DNA from: a virus
Virus record (IMG/VR): IMGVR_UViG_3300032046_000037
Span: 1 to 51,656 of that record
DNA length: 51,656 bases
Direction: 5' to 3' (one strand)
Shown here: positions 33,935-41,992 of the stretch, one piece after another
Numbering within the stretch: position 1 is the stretch's first letter
Layout of the letters: every line of letters starts with the position of its first letter
Notes under the pieces: model-generated
Database searches by the model: none
The model's input: only the letters and a program-made list of their open reading frames with translations
Told to the model about the DNA's origin: nothing
Translations under genes and position numbers: made by a program

Positions 33935-36594
33935 TTGAATTTGCAGATTGTTCCAAATGCACTGATTGTCCTTTGCACGAATCTGCCAAGCATCCGGGGA
34001 TTCCTACAAGGCCATATTCTGTTACCGGCAAGGAACAGGCATTGCTCATCGTGGGTGAAGCACCCGGCCATACTGAGGACAGAAGTGAGAAGAAACTATC
34101 GTGGATTGGTTATGCCGGGCAGCTTCTTGACAAGATGATTAAAGCGGCTGGGCTGCAAGAATATGCCGACATCTTCCTTGCCAATGCCTGTCGTTGCAAA
34201 CCGCCACAGGGAGATAGTCCAGAACGAAGTCATATAAACAAGTGTCGCCCTTACCTGCTGAAAGACATCGAAACACTGTTGGGGGCATACAAACATCTTA
34301 CAATACTTGCGTGTGGTGCACCTGCTACATACAGTATATCCAAAATAAAGACGCTGGCCGCTGCATTTAGAAGTCAAGGGGCAAAGGGGACTCTGACTAC
34401 ACCTCTCTTACAATCTCTACCTCCTCCTATGGAGTCCTCTTGCCCCATTTTATTTTTCACTTACCATCCTGCGGTGCTCCATCCGAGCAGGAAACCAGCA
34501 TTGATTACTTCGGTGGAAGCCCACTTCGTCCTATTGGCAAGATACTTGAAGGGAGAATTCATACCCAACGAAATTCAAGTCATACCAGAGATAGGAACCG
34601 ACCCCGGCAAATTGAAACTACCAAGTCAGGTGTGTGTTGATATAGAGACCTATGGTATCCTGAAAGGGAAACATCAGACCGTCTTTACGCCTATACAATC
34701 GAAGTTATTGGATGGTATAGAGTATGACAAGCAGGTTATCACTGTATCCATTGGATATAGAGAGAACGGCAATAAGAGAACCCATCTGTATATCTTCGAG
34801 GACAGGATACATAGACAACGACTTGAAGAATGGTTTAAGAGAATTGTAAAGGAGAAGATTACTCTTCTGGGACAAAATATAAAGTTTGACCTTCTTTATT
34901 TGGCCTCTGCAGATAAAGGCATAAACTACTGGATTGACCCCCGCTGGTTACGTCTCGATGATACTCTCCTGCTCGGTGCTCTCCTGTATGAACAGCAACC
35001 GGAGAAGGGAATGAAAGAGGTTGCTCTGCTTTTTGGAATAGCCGATTATGGCCAGCTCAAGGTAACGGCCAAGACTGCCAATGCTGAATCGGCCTATGAC
35101 CCAAATCTTCACTACTACAACTGTTTCGATGTGGCAGTAACCTTGACTTTATATGACGAACTCCTTGCTCGAATAGAGAAACGATATGGCAAGAAGTCGA
35201 ATAAGTTTAGTCCTGCCTGTGCAGATATGCGTAATGCCGTCTTATGGGACACCATAGAGCTGGAACGTGCGGGCGGAGCATTTAGTATTCCTCGTCTGAA
35301 GGAGGAACACAATAACGCTACTGCAATATGTGTCAAATGTATAAACAGGCTGACATCTGCTGGAATTATACCTCACGGGAAAGGGTCTGACAGGTCATTA
35401 CGTGAATTCATAACACAGGGAATAAGAGAAAGCAATCTATTTGAAGACCCACGGGTCCAGTTCACCAAGAAGAAGAAAGAGATTTCCATAGGAAAGGAAA
35501 ATACCAATCTATTACTGGAATACATCCCAACTGAAAGTCCTCTCTATCCCCTCTTAAAGGACTTCAAGACATTTACAGAAAACTCAAAGATTGTGAATAC
35601 TTATACACAACCACTACTGGAGAACAAGGAAAAGGGAATTGTGGGGATAAAAGACAATGGAAGGATTGGCATGGTATATCCAACCTGGTATCCTGTTCCG
35701 GGGTATCATAGTAAAGAGGCAGGTGAGAAGGAGAAAATGGGGGGAACAATACAGGCAAGGATTACCTGTCAAAGACCTCCTCTGCAAACTCTACCCCCGG
35801 TTATCTTTGGCTGCCAGACTACCCGGTTCAAACCGGGGATACTGGTCGAATATGATATGAGCCAGAGTCATTTGAGGATGGCAGCTTTATTGTCTGGAGA
35901 CCCTCTATTGATGGGTGCCTATGAGAAGGGATTGGATTTACACGATGAAACGACACGGTTGATTTATCCAAATATAGATGCAATTTTAGCCCCCCGTGGC
36001 GAGACCCTTAAGGATTCAAAAGAGAGGCAATTATGTAAAAGTATTAACTTTCTTGTTTTATTCCGAGGGGGGGCAAAAGCATTACAGGATACAGCACGGG
36101 CAGACCTTGGACTTATGCTGGAACAGGAATTCTGTGATAGATTGATTAAACAGTGGTATAGAGACCATATTACATTCAAGTTGTGGCAGGATTCTTTACT
36201 TGATACTGCGGCAACACAGGGATACCTTGAAGTTCCTACGGGGTGGAGCAGGACATTTGCATTTGGATATGATGGGATAGTAGCGTATTCAAATGAGATA
36301 TGTAATTTTCCGATTCAGACGCTGGATGCACAGGTAACTGAAAGTGCTCATTTTCAGATTCTGCAGAGGATTAGAGAGTGTGGGTTGCAGAGTGTAATAT
36401 CCCTGCAACGGTATGATTCCCTGGTAGTTGATATGCCTCAAAGAGAGGAAACAAAAGTGGATAAAATCGTAGGAGAAGCCTTGACACGCCCCCCTATTCT
36501 CGCTATAATAGAGAAATCTGTGACCCGTTCAGTTCCGTGGTTATATAGCAGGAAGGTTCTTGATGCCTACCCGAATCAGAAAAGTAAAGAATAA
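33931..36594 (+). CDS. DNA polymerase A with N-terminal family-4 UDG domain (887 aa)
   Basis: The phage replicase. Residues 1-180 are a uracil-DNA glycosylase-like domain with GEAPG..ED (42-50), WIGYAGQLLD, and Cys residues suited to a Fe-S cluster (7, 10, 13, 87, 89, 105). The 3'-5' exonuclease follows (VDIE near 235, GQNIKFD, YNCFDV). The polymerase has motif A YDMSQSHLRMA near 641, motif B RQLCKSINFLVLF near 700 and motif C QRYDSLVVDMP near 830. In motif B a Phe holds the place usually taken by the sugar-selecting Tyr, and motif C has lost the usual His and Glu around the Asp. UDG-PolA fusions are known in a few phages. Confidence 0.93.
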   Translation: MIEFADCSKCTDCPLHESAKHPGIPTRPYSVTGKEQALLIVGEAPGHTEDRSEKKLSWIGYAGQLLDKMIKAAGLQEYADIFLANACRCKPPQGDSPERSHINKCRPYLLKDIETLLGAYKHLTILACGAPATYSISKIKTLAAAFRSQGAKGTLTTPLLQSLPPPMESSCPILFFTYHPAVLHPSRKPALITSVEAHFVLLARYLKGEFIPNEIQVIPEIGTDPGKLKLPSQVCVDIETYGILKGKHQTVFTPIQSKLLDGIEYDKQVITVSIGYRENGNKRTHLYIFEDRIHRQRLEEWFKRIVKEKITLLGQNIKFDLLYLASADKGINYWIDPRWLRLDDTLLLGALLYEQQPEKGMKEVALLFGIADYGQLKVTAKTANAESAYDPNLHYYNCFDVAVTLTLYDELLARIEKRYGKKSNKFSPACADMRNAVLWDTIELERAGGAFSIPRLKEEHNNATAICVKCINRLTSAGIIPHGKGSDRSLREFITQGIRESNLFEDPRVQFTKKKKEISIGKENTNLLLEYIPTESPLYPLLKDFKTFTENSKIVNTYTQPLLENKEKGIVGIKDNGRIGMVYPTWYPVPGYHSKEAGEKEKMGGTIQARITCQRPPLQTLPPVIFGCQTTRFKPGILVEYDMSQSHLRMAALLSGDPLLMGAYEKGLDLHDETTRLIYPNIDAILAPRGETLKDSKERQLCKSINFLVLFRGGAKALQDTARADLGLMLEQEFCDRLIKQWYRDHITFKLWQDSLLDTAATQGYLEVPTGWSRTFAFGYDGIVAYSNEICNFPIQTLDAQVTESAHFQILQRIRECGLQSVISLQRYDSLVVDMPQREETKVDKIVGEALTRPPILAIIEKSVTRSVPWLYSRKVLDAYPNQKSKE

Positions 36595-37189
36595 GACGGA
36601 TATACATTACCGTTACAAGATTCCTACTCATGTCACGGTTCAGATAGATACCCGTGAACAGTATCCTATATTGTTTCCTGTCCGTATTCTAATTCCTCAT
36701 CCTGAACAGGCATATAAGGATTTAATAGTTGAGGTGAAGATTGAACACAGAGCATTGGAGTATGGTGATTATCGGTTGAAGGAGTATCCCAACTGTTGTG
36801 TGATTGAACGAAAAGCAAGCCAACCGGAGTTGTTTAAGAACCTTATGGAGAGTGTGGATGCAGTAAGGCAGGCCAAGTCATTCCGCAAATTATCGGAGTG
36901 CGAGTATCCATACTTGCTTATAGAAGCCTCCCCTGATGAGATGCTTGATGATAGGATGATGAAGAACCCAGAGGTAGTAGTGCACAGATTGGCATTGGTA
37001 GGGGCCAAATATGGGTTCCATATCCTGTGGTTTCCTTGGAAAAAGCAGGGGTCAAGTGCCCGTAGGAAACTGGGGACGTTGTTAATCCATATAATGCTCG
37101 GCTGTGCCCTGCGTGCCACACTGGACATCTTACCGGAGTTGGTGGAACCAGAAGAAGATGAGGAAGTTATAAACATAAGAACCGATTAG
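36563..37189 (+). CDS. ERCC4-family nuclease (208 aa)
   Basis: ATG 36563 lies inside the polymerase end, with GGAAGG six bases upstream. The family signature is clear: IDTREQ at 28-33, EYGDYRL near 70 and VIERK near 80-84, the metal-binding D...E-R-K of the XPF/Mus81-like fold. No helix-hairpin-helix tail is visible, so it probably needs a partner for junction binding. A structure-specific nuclease for recombination or repair is expected. Confidence 0.9.
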   Translation: MPTRIRKVKNKTDIHYRYKIPTHVTVQIDTREQYPILFPVRILIPHPEQAYKDLIVEVKIEHRALEYGDYRLKEYPNCCVIERKASQPELFKNLMESVDAVRQAKSFRKLSECEYPYLLIEASPDEMLDDRMMKNPEVVVHRLALVGAKYGFHILWFPWKKQGSSARRKLGTLLIHIMLGCALRATLDILPELVEPEEDEEVINIRTD

Positions 37190-37199
37190 GAGGTAAGCC

Positions 37200-37358
37200 A
37201 TGCCATTGCCAAAAACCACAAACATAGGGACATTGGTCAATGAGTTGAAAGCTGCCAATCGGGGAAAGAAGAAGAAAAGGTCGAAAGCACAGATACTTGC
37301 TATTGCTCTTGACCAAGCAAGAAAGAGCGGGGCAAATATACCGAGAAAGAAGTGGTAG
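37200..37358 (+). CDS. DUF6496-like small basic protein (52 aa)
   Basis: AGGAGG lies close upstream. The end AQILAIALDQARKSGANIP is the pattern of the DUF6496 family of small phage and bacterial proteins, with a very basic KKKKRSK stretch before it. It probably binds nucleic acid; exact function unknown. Confidence 0.65.
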   Translation: MPLPKTTNIGTLVNELKAANRGKKKKRSKAQILAIALDQARKSGANIPRKKW

Positions 37359-37399
37359 GTGAATGCCACAACCAGAGAACATAAATAGGGGATAAAATA

Positions 37400-37606
37400 A
37401 TGGCTAAACGATGGATGCAAAAAGCATTCGCTGGTGCTACGGGGCAGTTGAGAAAGAAACTTGGGATAAAGAAAGGACAGTCTATGTCCTTATCCCAAGC
37501 TGAGACTGCCGGTGCGAAGCCGGGCAGGACTGGTAGGCAGGGCCGGCTCGCTGCCACGGCAATCAAGATAGCACGCAAGCGAAACAGGCGGACTAAAAAA
37601 GTGTAA
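37400..37606 (+). CDS. Small very basic protein (68 aa)
   Basis: AGGGGAT precedes the ATG. About a third of the residues are Lys or Arg, in the style of nucleoid or DNA-packing peptides (QLRKKLGIKKGQ, KIARKRNRRTKKV). Its stop lies at the start of the next promoter's A/T element. Confidence 0.6.
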   Translation: MAKRWMQKAFAGATGQLRKKLGIKKGQSMSLSQAETAGAKPGRTGRQGRLAATAIKIARKRNRRTKKV

Positions 37607-37653
37607 ATAATTTTTATTTTCTTCTTGACAAGGATGAGTGACTGTGGTAGGAT
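37605..37653 (+). promoter_or_regulatory. Promoter for the 37787 gene cluster (class A)
   Basis: AAATAATTTTT (37605-37615), nine bases, TTGACA (37625-37630), then TAGGAT (37648-37653) after 17 bases, followed by ATAC. Same architecture as the promoters at 33186 and 46111. Confidence 0.8.
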
Positions 37654-37679
37654 ATACATATAAGAAGCCTCTGCAGAAT

Positions 37680-37724
37680 GATAAGGGGTGGTTGGGACAA
37701 CCTTCCATCCCTTATCGCATTTTT
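37680..37724 (+). terminator. Terminator-like hairpin in the 37625 leader
   Basis: GATAAGGGGTGG pairs with CCATCCCTTATC (one wobble), with a further GGTTG/CAACC inner stem, followed by GCATTTTT. It starts about 20 bases after the promoter's expected start point and is overlapped at its foot by a CCTCTGCAGAA repeat (37668). It may act as an attenuator or end a short RNA. Downstream lies TAAGTAACTAACTAAC, with stops in all three frames. Confidence 0.7.
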
Positions 37725-37786
37725 GGAGACAAGGGTTTGTTAAGTAACTAACTAACAAGGCAACCTGTGTGTAAAGGAGAAAGGAA

Positions 37787-38170
37787 ATGGATAATCGTAG
37801 GAAAAGCATAAGAAGGGCAAAACAGGCCAATCAGTCCAGCACAGATAATCTGCCTGTGATATTCATACCTGATGATACATGCCTGTCGAAAGAGGGATTC
37901 CTATGGGCTGACAAGGCAATCGTGATTAAGAACAAAAAACGATATGATATGCTGCGGGCAATCATAGGTGGTATAGAAATGGAAGGGGACAATGGACAAA
38001 GAATTATTCGACCGAGATTTGCAGAGACAGGCAGAGAAGAGAAGTTACGAGAGGATACGGCAGAAGATAGCAGAGGACATTCGACAGTTGATGGCAGACA
38101 ACTCGATAACATTCGGCCAGATGGCAGCGAAATTGAAATGGCCGGTGAGGGAAACAAGGACACGGATTAA
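37787..38170 (+). CDS. Hypothetical protein (127 aa)
   Basis: AAAGGAG seven bases before the ATG. The first 65 residues look folded (VIFIPDDTCLSKEGFLWADKAIVIKNKKRYDM). The second half, which overlaps the next gene by 179 bases, is low-complexity. Function unknown. Confidence 0.6.
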   Translation: MDNRRKSIRRAKQANQSSTDNLPVIFIPDDTCLSKEGFLWADKAIVIKNKKRYDMLRAIIGGIEMEGDNGQRIIRPRFAETGREEKLREDTAEDSRGHSTVDGRQLDNIRPDGSEIEMAGEGNKDTD

Positions 38171-38273
38171 CTCGGCGGACTTGCGATTGTCCCAACTGGT
38201 TGCAATACTCAATGTGTTTGGTCTGGACTTCTATCCGGTTATGAGACCACGAAAACCATGGATAGGAAATTAG
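37992..38273 (+). CDS. XRE-like HTH protein (93 aa)
   Basis: AAGGGG precedes the ATG inside the upstream gene. Residues 38-76 (ITFGQMAAKLKWPVRETRTRI ... LSQLVAILNVFG) form a Cro/CI-type helix-turn-helix. It may control one of the promoters here. No repressor-integrase lysogeny module accompanies it. Confidence 0.75.
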   Translation: MDKELFDRDLQRQAEKRSYERIRQKIAEDIRQLMADNSITFGQMAAKLKWPVRETRTRINSADLRLSQLVAILNVFGLDFYPVMRPRKPWIGN

Positions 38274-38291
38274 GAGAAAGGGGAAAGGATA

Positions 38292-38483
38292 ATGGGTAAA
38301 GAACTTGACGCATTTATTAAGGTGTTGGAGGTTTATGCCAATACAGATGTTCAAATAACCCAGGATTTTTACCAGGGTTTATGTGGAAGAGCAAAAGATT
38401 ATCTTATTGGTCAACAGCACTTCATTGAGGAATTGAAATCTACCATAAGCCTTTATCAGAAGGGGGAAAAGAAAGATGATTGA
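38292..38483 (+). CDS. Hypothetical helical protein (63 aa)
   Basis: GGGAAAGGATA precedes the ATG. All helical; ends in charged residues. It overlaps the nuclease gene by eight bases. No family was recognised. Confidence 0.55.
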   Translation: MGKELDAFIKVLEVYANTDVQITQDFYQGLCGRAKDYLIGQQHFIEELKSTISLYQKGEKKDD

Positions 38484-39486
38484 GAAACTTGAGGAGATGA
38501 AAGAGTTGAGACCGCCGATTTCACAGTCGGCGATTATTACTGCCTTGCGATGTCCCCGGTGCTTCCTATATCGGTATCGGTGGGGATTGGTTCCGAAGAT
38601 TGAACGATATGCCCGTGCTGCTACCATTGGCAGTTTGTTCCACAGGTTGATGCACGTGGGAGAGGGGAGGATTGTCACGGTGCAAAGGGAAGTTGCCGAC
38701 CAACAGAATGAACTGATGGCAAGGATACAGAAGGGGGAAGATTTGACAGGAGACTTGGCGAGGACGGCACAGGGACTAACGGAATTGTATAACAAGGCAT
38801 TAGTTATGGCGAGGATATTTTGGAAGAGATTTCCTTGTCCTGATTATCTGGAGACTATGGCAGCAGAGAAAACAATAGAAATGGCACTATCCTCTTTCCC
38901 TGGTATAACTATAAAAGGAAGGTTAGATAAAATCGTGCGGGATACTCGTGATGGCGTAATGTGGATTAGGGACTCAAAGACTACCTCACGTGATATTGCC
39001 TATACCTTGACTGGGTATATGTTCTCTATACAGTGCAGACTATATCGGTTATTGGCGATTGACTATGTCCCAAAAGGTTTCATTCTCGATATTGCACGAG
39101 TTCCATCTATAAAGTTTTGTAATAAGGATAAGGATTTCGATGCCTACCTGATACGGGTAGAGAAGTGGTATGAGGAACAGGAGGAACTGGGTGTGACACC
39201 GATGACATCCAAGGCAATTATCTTCTCGGAGCCACTAATGAATGATGAATTGACTAATGTTTTAGCGACTGCTATAGGTTTGGCTAATAAGAAAATGATG
39301 CCCAATAACTTCTCACGTGATGTAACTACGAGCTATTGCAAGGATTACAACAAGGTGTGTCCTTATTATGACCTCTGCAATTCTGATGAAGCAGGGTGGC
39401 CGAGTTTGATTAACAGATTGTATGATGTTGTTGATAGCCCCATAACGGAAGAACAACAACAAGAACGTATAAGTGAAAATGAATAG
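38476..39486 (+). CDS. RecB/Cas4-like Fe-S nuclease (336 aa)
   Basis: A PD-(D/E)XK nuclease of the Cas4/AddB type. An N-terminal Cys pair (26, 29) and a C-terminal set C288-x6-C295-x5-C301 form the expected 4Fe-4S ligands. GRLDKIV and the downstream WIRDSKTT give the D..(D)SK catalytic core, and QCRLYRLL is the late helix with the Q-x3-Y motif. It probably works with the Sak4-like ATPase next door in recombination. At 336 aa it is normal for phage Cas4-like enzymes. Confidence 0.88.
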   Translation: MIEKLEEMKELRPPISQSAIITALRCPRCFLYRYRWGLVPKIERYARAATIGSLFHRLMHVGEGRIVTVQREVADQQNELMARIQKGEDLTGDLARTAQGLTELYNKALVMARIFWKRFPCPDYLETMAAEKTIEMALSSFPGITIKGRLDKIVRDTRDGVMWIRDSKTTSRDIAYTLTGYMFSIQCRLYRLLAIDYVPKGFILDIARVPSIKFCNKDKDFDAYLIRVEKWYEEQEELGVTPMTSKAIIFSEPLMNDELTNVLATAIGLANKKMMPNNFSRDVTTSYCKDYNKVCPYYDLCNSDEAGWPSLINRLYDVVDSPITEEQQQERISENE

Positions 39487-39500
39487 AAAGGAGATTTGAA

Positions 39501-39992
39501 ATGGGAACGAGAAAAAGAATTGTATTGTTATGGTTATGTGCCATCGCCATATTGGGGATTGGTGGGTGTCTGAAAACGGTAAGCACCGACCCCAATACTG
39601 GTAAAACTGTGACCGAGTATTCTGTAGATGCGGGGACATTGGCCAAGTATGAAAAGCCGGTGGAAGCGGGGGTCAGTATCTTGGTGATGTTGACTACCTT
39701 ACTTCCCGGTCTGATTCCTGCCGGACTCGCTACCATCCTTGCAAGTATTCTTGGAACCTACTACAAGATTAAGCCAAAACTTCTGGCGGCACAGACTGCT
39801 GCCGAGATTGCTTATACAGCAAGTCAGGCGACAGTGCTTGGTATCGAGGATTACAAAAAGGTGGCACCACAGGAATGGGAAAAACTATGTCAACTTCTCG
39901 ATGCACAGAAAGCAAAGATAATTAGACCAGAAGACCAACTTGTTATTGAAAACTTCATCCGTGGATTGCGTGGTCTATCGGCGAAAGCATAA
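39501..39992 (+). CDS. Lipoprotein with a second hydrophobic segment (163 aa)
   Basis: GAAAGGAG precedes the ATG. Residues 1-23 are a lipoprotein signal with lipobox IGGC (Cys 23). A hydrophobic hairpin at 57-87 (ILVMLTTLLPGLIPAGLATILAS) would place the chain back in the membrane, followed by a soluble helix. A role in lysis (outer-spanin-like) or superinfection exclusion would fit. Its presence supports a host with lipoprotein export. Confidence 0.7.
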   Translation: MGTRKRIVLLWLCAIAILGIGGCLKTVSTDPNTGKTVTEYSVDAGTLAKYEKPVEAGVSILVMLTTLLPGLIPAGLATILASILGTYYKIKPKLLAAQTAAEIAYTASQATVLGIEDYKKVAPQEWEKLCQLLDAQKAKIIRPEDQLVIENFIRGLRGLSAKA

Positions 39993-40019
39993 ATTAGAGA
40001 AAGGAAGGAAGGATAGACA

Positions 40020-40904
40020 ATGGTAGAGTCCACTGTTAATGTTGTAACTACTATAAGGCCGGGGGATGTTCCTGTCCCTGCCGAGTATGCTGCATTAGGT
40101 GCCAAATCTGGATATGCTCCCTGCCCTGCCGATGAGTTGAGGATGTTAATTGATGGGCCTGAAGGAGAGGGTAAAACCACCTTTGCTGCCAGTGTCCCGG
40201 ATAATATCATTCTCGACTTCGAGAGAGGGGCAGACGGTATAGTTGCCCCCCGCTCGGTTCGTATCCACATAAAAGGATATGACCACTATGTTCATGTAAC
40301 AGACAAGCTGCTGGCAGACGCAAAAGCAGGCAAGAGACCGTTCAGCCGGATAACCTTCGATACTACTGACAGATGGGTTACTATGATAGCTACACAGATT
40401 GCCCACGAAAAGATGGTAGAGGACATAGTAGAGTATGGGCAAGAGGGACACGGTTGGCAACTATTAAGGAATAGATGTTGGTCGAAGGTGCAGGAGTTGG
40501 AGGAAGCGGGATATGCCTGGACTATGGTTGGGCACCTGACAGAGAAGACAGTAACCGACCCGGTGACAAAGAAGGATATAACTGTTCCCCGGCTTTCTGT
40601 ATTTCCTACATTGAAGAATCCTCTTGTCCAAAGTGTAGAGTTCCACGGGACTGTATTCTGCATAACGACAGAGGAACCCGATATGGAGACCGTCAAACTT
40701 CCGAGTGGGCAATCGATTTCCCGGCCAAAAGCCGCCAATAAGAAAATCACGACATACTACTTTGATTGTTCCTCAACGTTAGGGAAGCAGGGCAAGAAGC
40801 GTGGTGTTCCGACTATGAAGGCAAGGATTGAATTACCATTGGTTAATGGATGGGATGTGTTTATAGAAGAATATAGAAAAGCAATTAGAAAGGAGCAAAA
40901 GTAA
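40020..40904 (+). CDS. Sak4-like RecA-family ATPase (294 aa)
   Basis: Walker A GPEGEGKT lies at 46-53, followed by NIILDFERGADGI. This is the core of the AAA_24/Sak4 family, phage single-strand annealing or recombination ATPases. The partner in many phages is an SSB-like protein; here the next gene (DUF669-like) overlaps by one base. It acts in recombination-dependent replication. Confidence 0.85.
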   Translation: MVESTVNVVTTIRPGDVPVPAEYAALGAKSGYAPCPADELRMLIDGPEGEGKTTFAASVPDNIILDFERGADGIVAPRSVRIHIKGYDHYVHVTDKLLADAKAGKRPFSRITFDTTDRWVTMIATQIAHEKMVEDIVEYGQEGHGWQLLRNRCWSKVQELEEAGYAWTMVGHLTEKTVTDPVTKKDITVPRLSVFPTLKNPLVQSVEFHGTVFCITTEEPDMETVKLPSGQSISRPKAANKKITTYYFDCSSTLGKQGKKRGVPTMKARIELPLVNGWDVFIEEYRKAIRKEQK

Positions 40905-41353
40905 TGAGTGATTTGAGTTTTGAAAAGATATTGGCTGAACATAATAAAGCCTATGCAGAGGCAGAAGTGTTTAGCAGTTGGATGCCGCCCGAAGGGGAAT
41001 ATATCGTGGTAGTGAGCAACACCAAGCGGGGGACGACAATAGATGACGCTGGCAATGAACAACCGTGGTGGAGGATTACAGGCAAAATACAGGAACCCGC
41101 CAATCCCGACCTCGACCAAGCGGAATTTGCAGTGGGATTCTATCGCTCTTCGGCGTATGGTATTCTCAAGGGAGCAGCCGCCGTGCTGGCGGGTAAGCCG
41201 GTAGTAGCAAACCTGCGGGAAGCAGATGAGATAGTGATGGGAAGCAAAGGAAAGGTGCTGAAAGTAAGAGTAGAGATGGTTGAGTCAAAGAAATATACAG
41301 GACCACGTTGCTCTATTCTGCAAGTTATAGAAGTGCAGGAAGTTACTGCATAA
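40904..41353 (+). CDS. DUF669/SSB-like protein (149 aa)
   Basis: Starts on the last base of the Sak4-like gene (TAATG). FEKILAEHNKAYAEAEVF, WWRITGKIQEP and later LKVRVEMVESKKYTGPRCSIL are typical of DUF669-type proteins that pair with Sak4-like ATPases and serve as phage single-strand DNA-binding proteins. Confidence 0.75.
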   Translation: MSDLSFEKILAEHNKAYAEAEVFSSWMPPEGEYIVVVSNTKRGTTIDDAGNEQPWWRITGKIQEPANPDLDQAEFAVGFYRSSAYGILKGAAAVLAGKPVVANLREADEIVMGSKGKVLKVRVEMVESKKYTGPRCSILQVIEVQEVTA

Positions 41354-41390
41354 CTATAACTACTAAAACTACTAACTCTGTCTCTGCGTG

Positions 41391-41422
41391 TGGGGGGTAG
41401 TCGCACGATTGCCCCCCAAATT
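41391..41422 (+). terminator. Weak terminator-like hairpin
   Basis: TGGGGGG (41391-41397) pairs with CCCCCCA (41412-41418), with inner TCG/CGA pairs and a following AATTTT. The T-tract is short, so termination is probably partial. It separates the recombination pair from the next genes. Confidence 0.5.
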
Positions 41423-41436
41423 TTGGAATTATAAAT

Positions 41437-41583
41437 ATGGGTAAAGGAAGTCAATACAGGTCAACTAATAAAAAGAAATTTGATGCCAATTACGATAGGA
41501 TATTTGGCAAGAAACCCTTGAAATTGTGGAGAAAATCCAAACGTGAAGTCCAGCGAAATAGTAAGATTCCCAATAACTATTAG
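41437..41583 (+). CDS. Small basic protein (48 aa)
   Basis: ATG 41437 to TAG 41581-41583. About 30% Lys/Arg. It overlaps the next gene by 41 bases. No strong ribosome site is seen, so the call is tentative. No family was recognised. Confidence 0.4.
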   Translation: MGKGSQYRSTNKKKFDANYDRIFGKKPLKLWRKSKREVQRNSKIPNNY

Positions 41584-41992
41584 GTCCCACATTCAGGGGG
41601 GAAAACTAACTGGCCATTACATACACGCTGGCAGGATGTTTCCTCTGGGACTTCCTGTTATAGATAAGGAACAGTTTGTCGGCGTGCACCGATGGTTGGT
41701 CATTACCATTGGCAGGCCACAAGAAATAGATGACCTTTTCAAGTTGACTGCAGACTTGCCGCAAACTCCTGCCAGTGATAGGATTATATGGATTGGAAAG
41801 GTCAAGTTGTATTTTACCAAACAGGGTATCACCGCTTATCTCCCTCTGCAGATATGGAACCCCGGTGATATAAAGTTTCAAGAAAAGATTATTACTTCCG
41901 GGTTCGCAGAGACCATTTACAATCATAGGAATTGTCCATATACTTTGGTTCACGTTCCGCTATTGACCCACTCTCTGATGGGAAGAATATGA
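41543..41992 (+). CDS. Hypothetical protein (149 aa)
   Basis: The longest reading uses GTG 41543; the ribosome site (GGAG at 41527) is far, so the start is uncertain. Beta-rich sequence with HIQGGKLTGHYIHAGRMFPLGLPV. Its stop overlaps the AAA+ gene start (ATGA). Function unknown; coupling suggests a helicase accessory. Confidence 0.6.
   Translation: MKSSEIVRFPITIRSHIQGGKLTGHYIHAGRMFPLGLPVIDKEQFVGVHRWLVITIGRPQEIDDLFKLTADLPQTPASDRIIWIGKVKLYFTKQGITAYLPLQIWNPGDIKFQEKIITSGFAETIYNHRNCPYTLVHVPLLTHSLMGRI

Noticed and set aside
37992-38273. Lysogeny repressor
   Set aside because: Only a single small HTH protein was seen; no integrase, excisionase pair, divergent promoters or attachment site was found.
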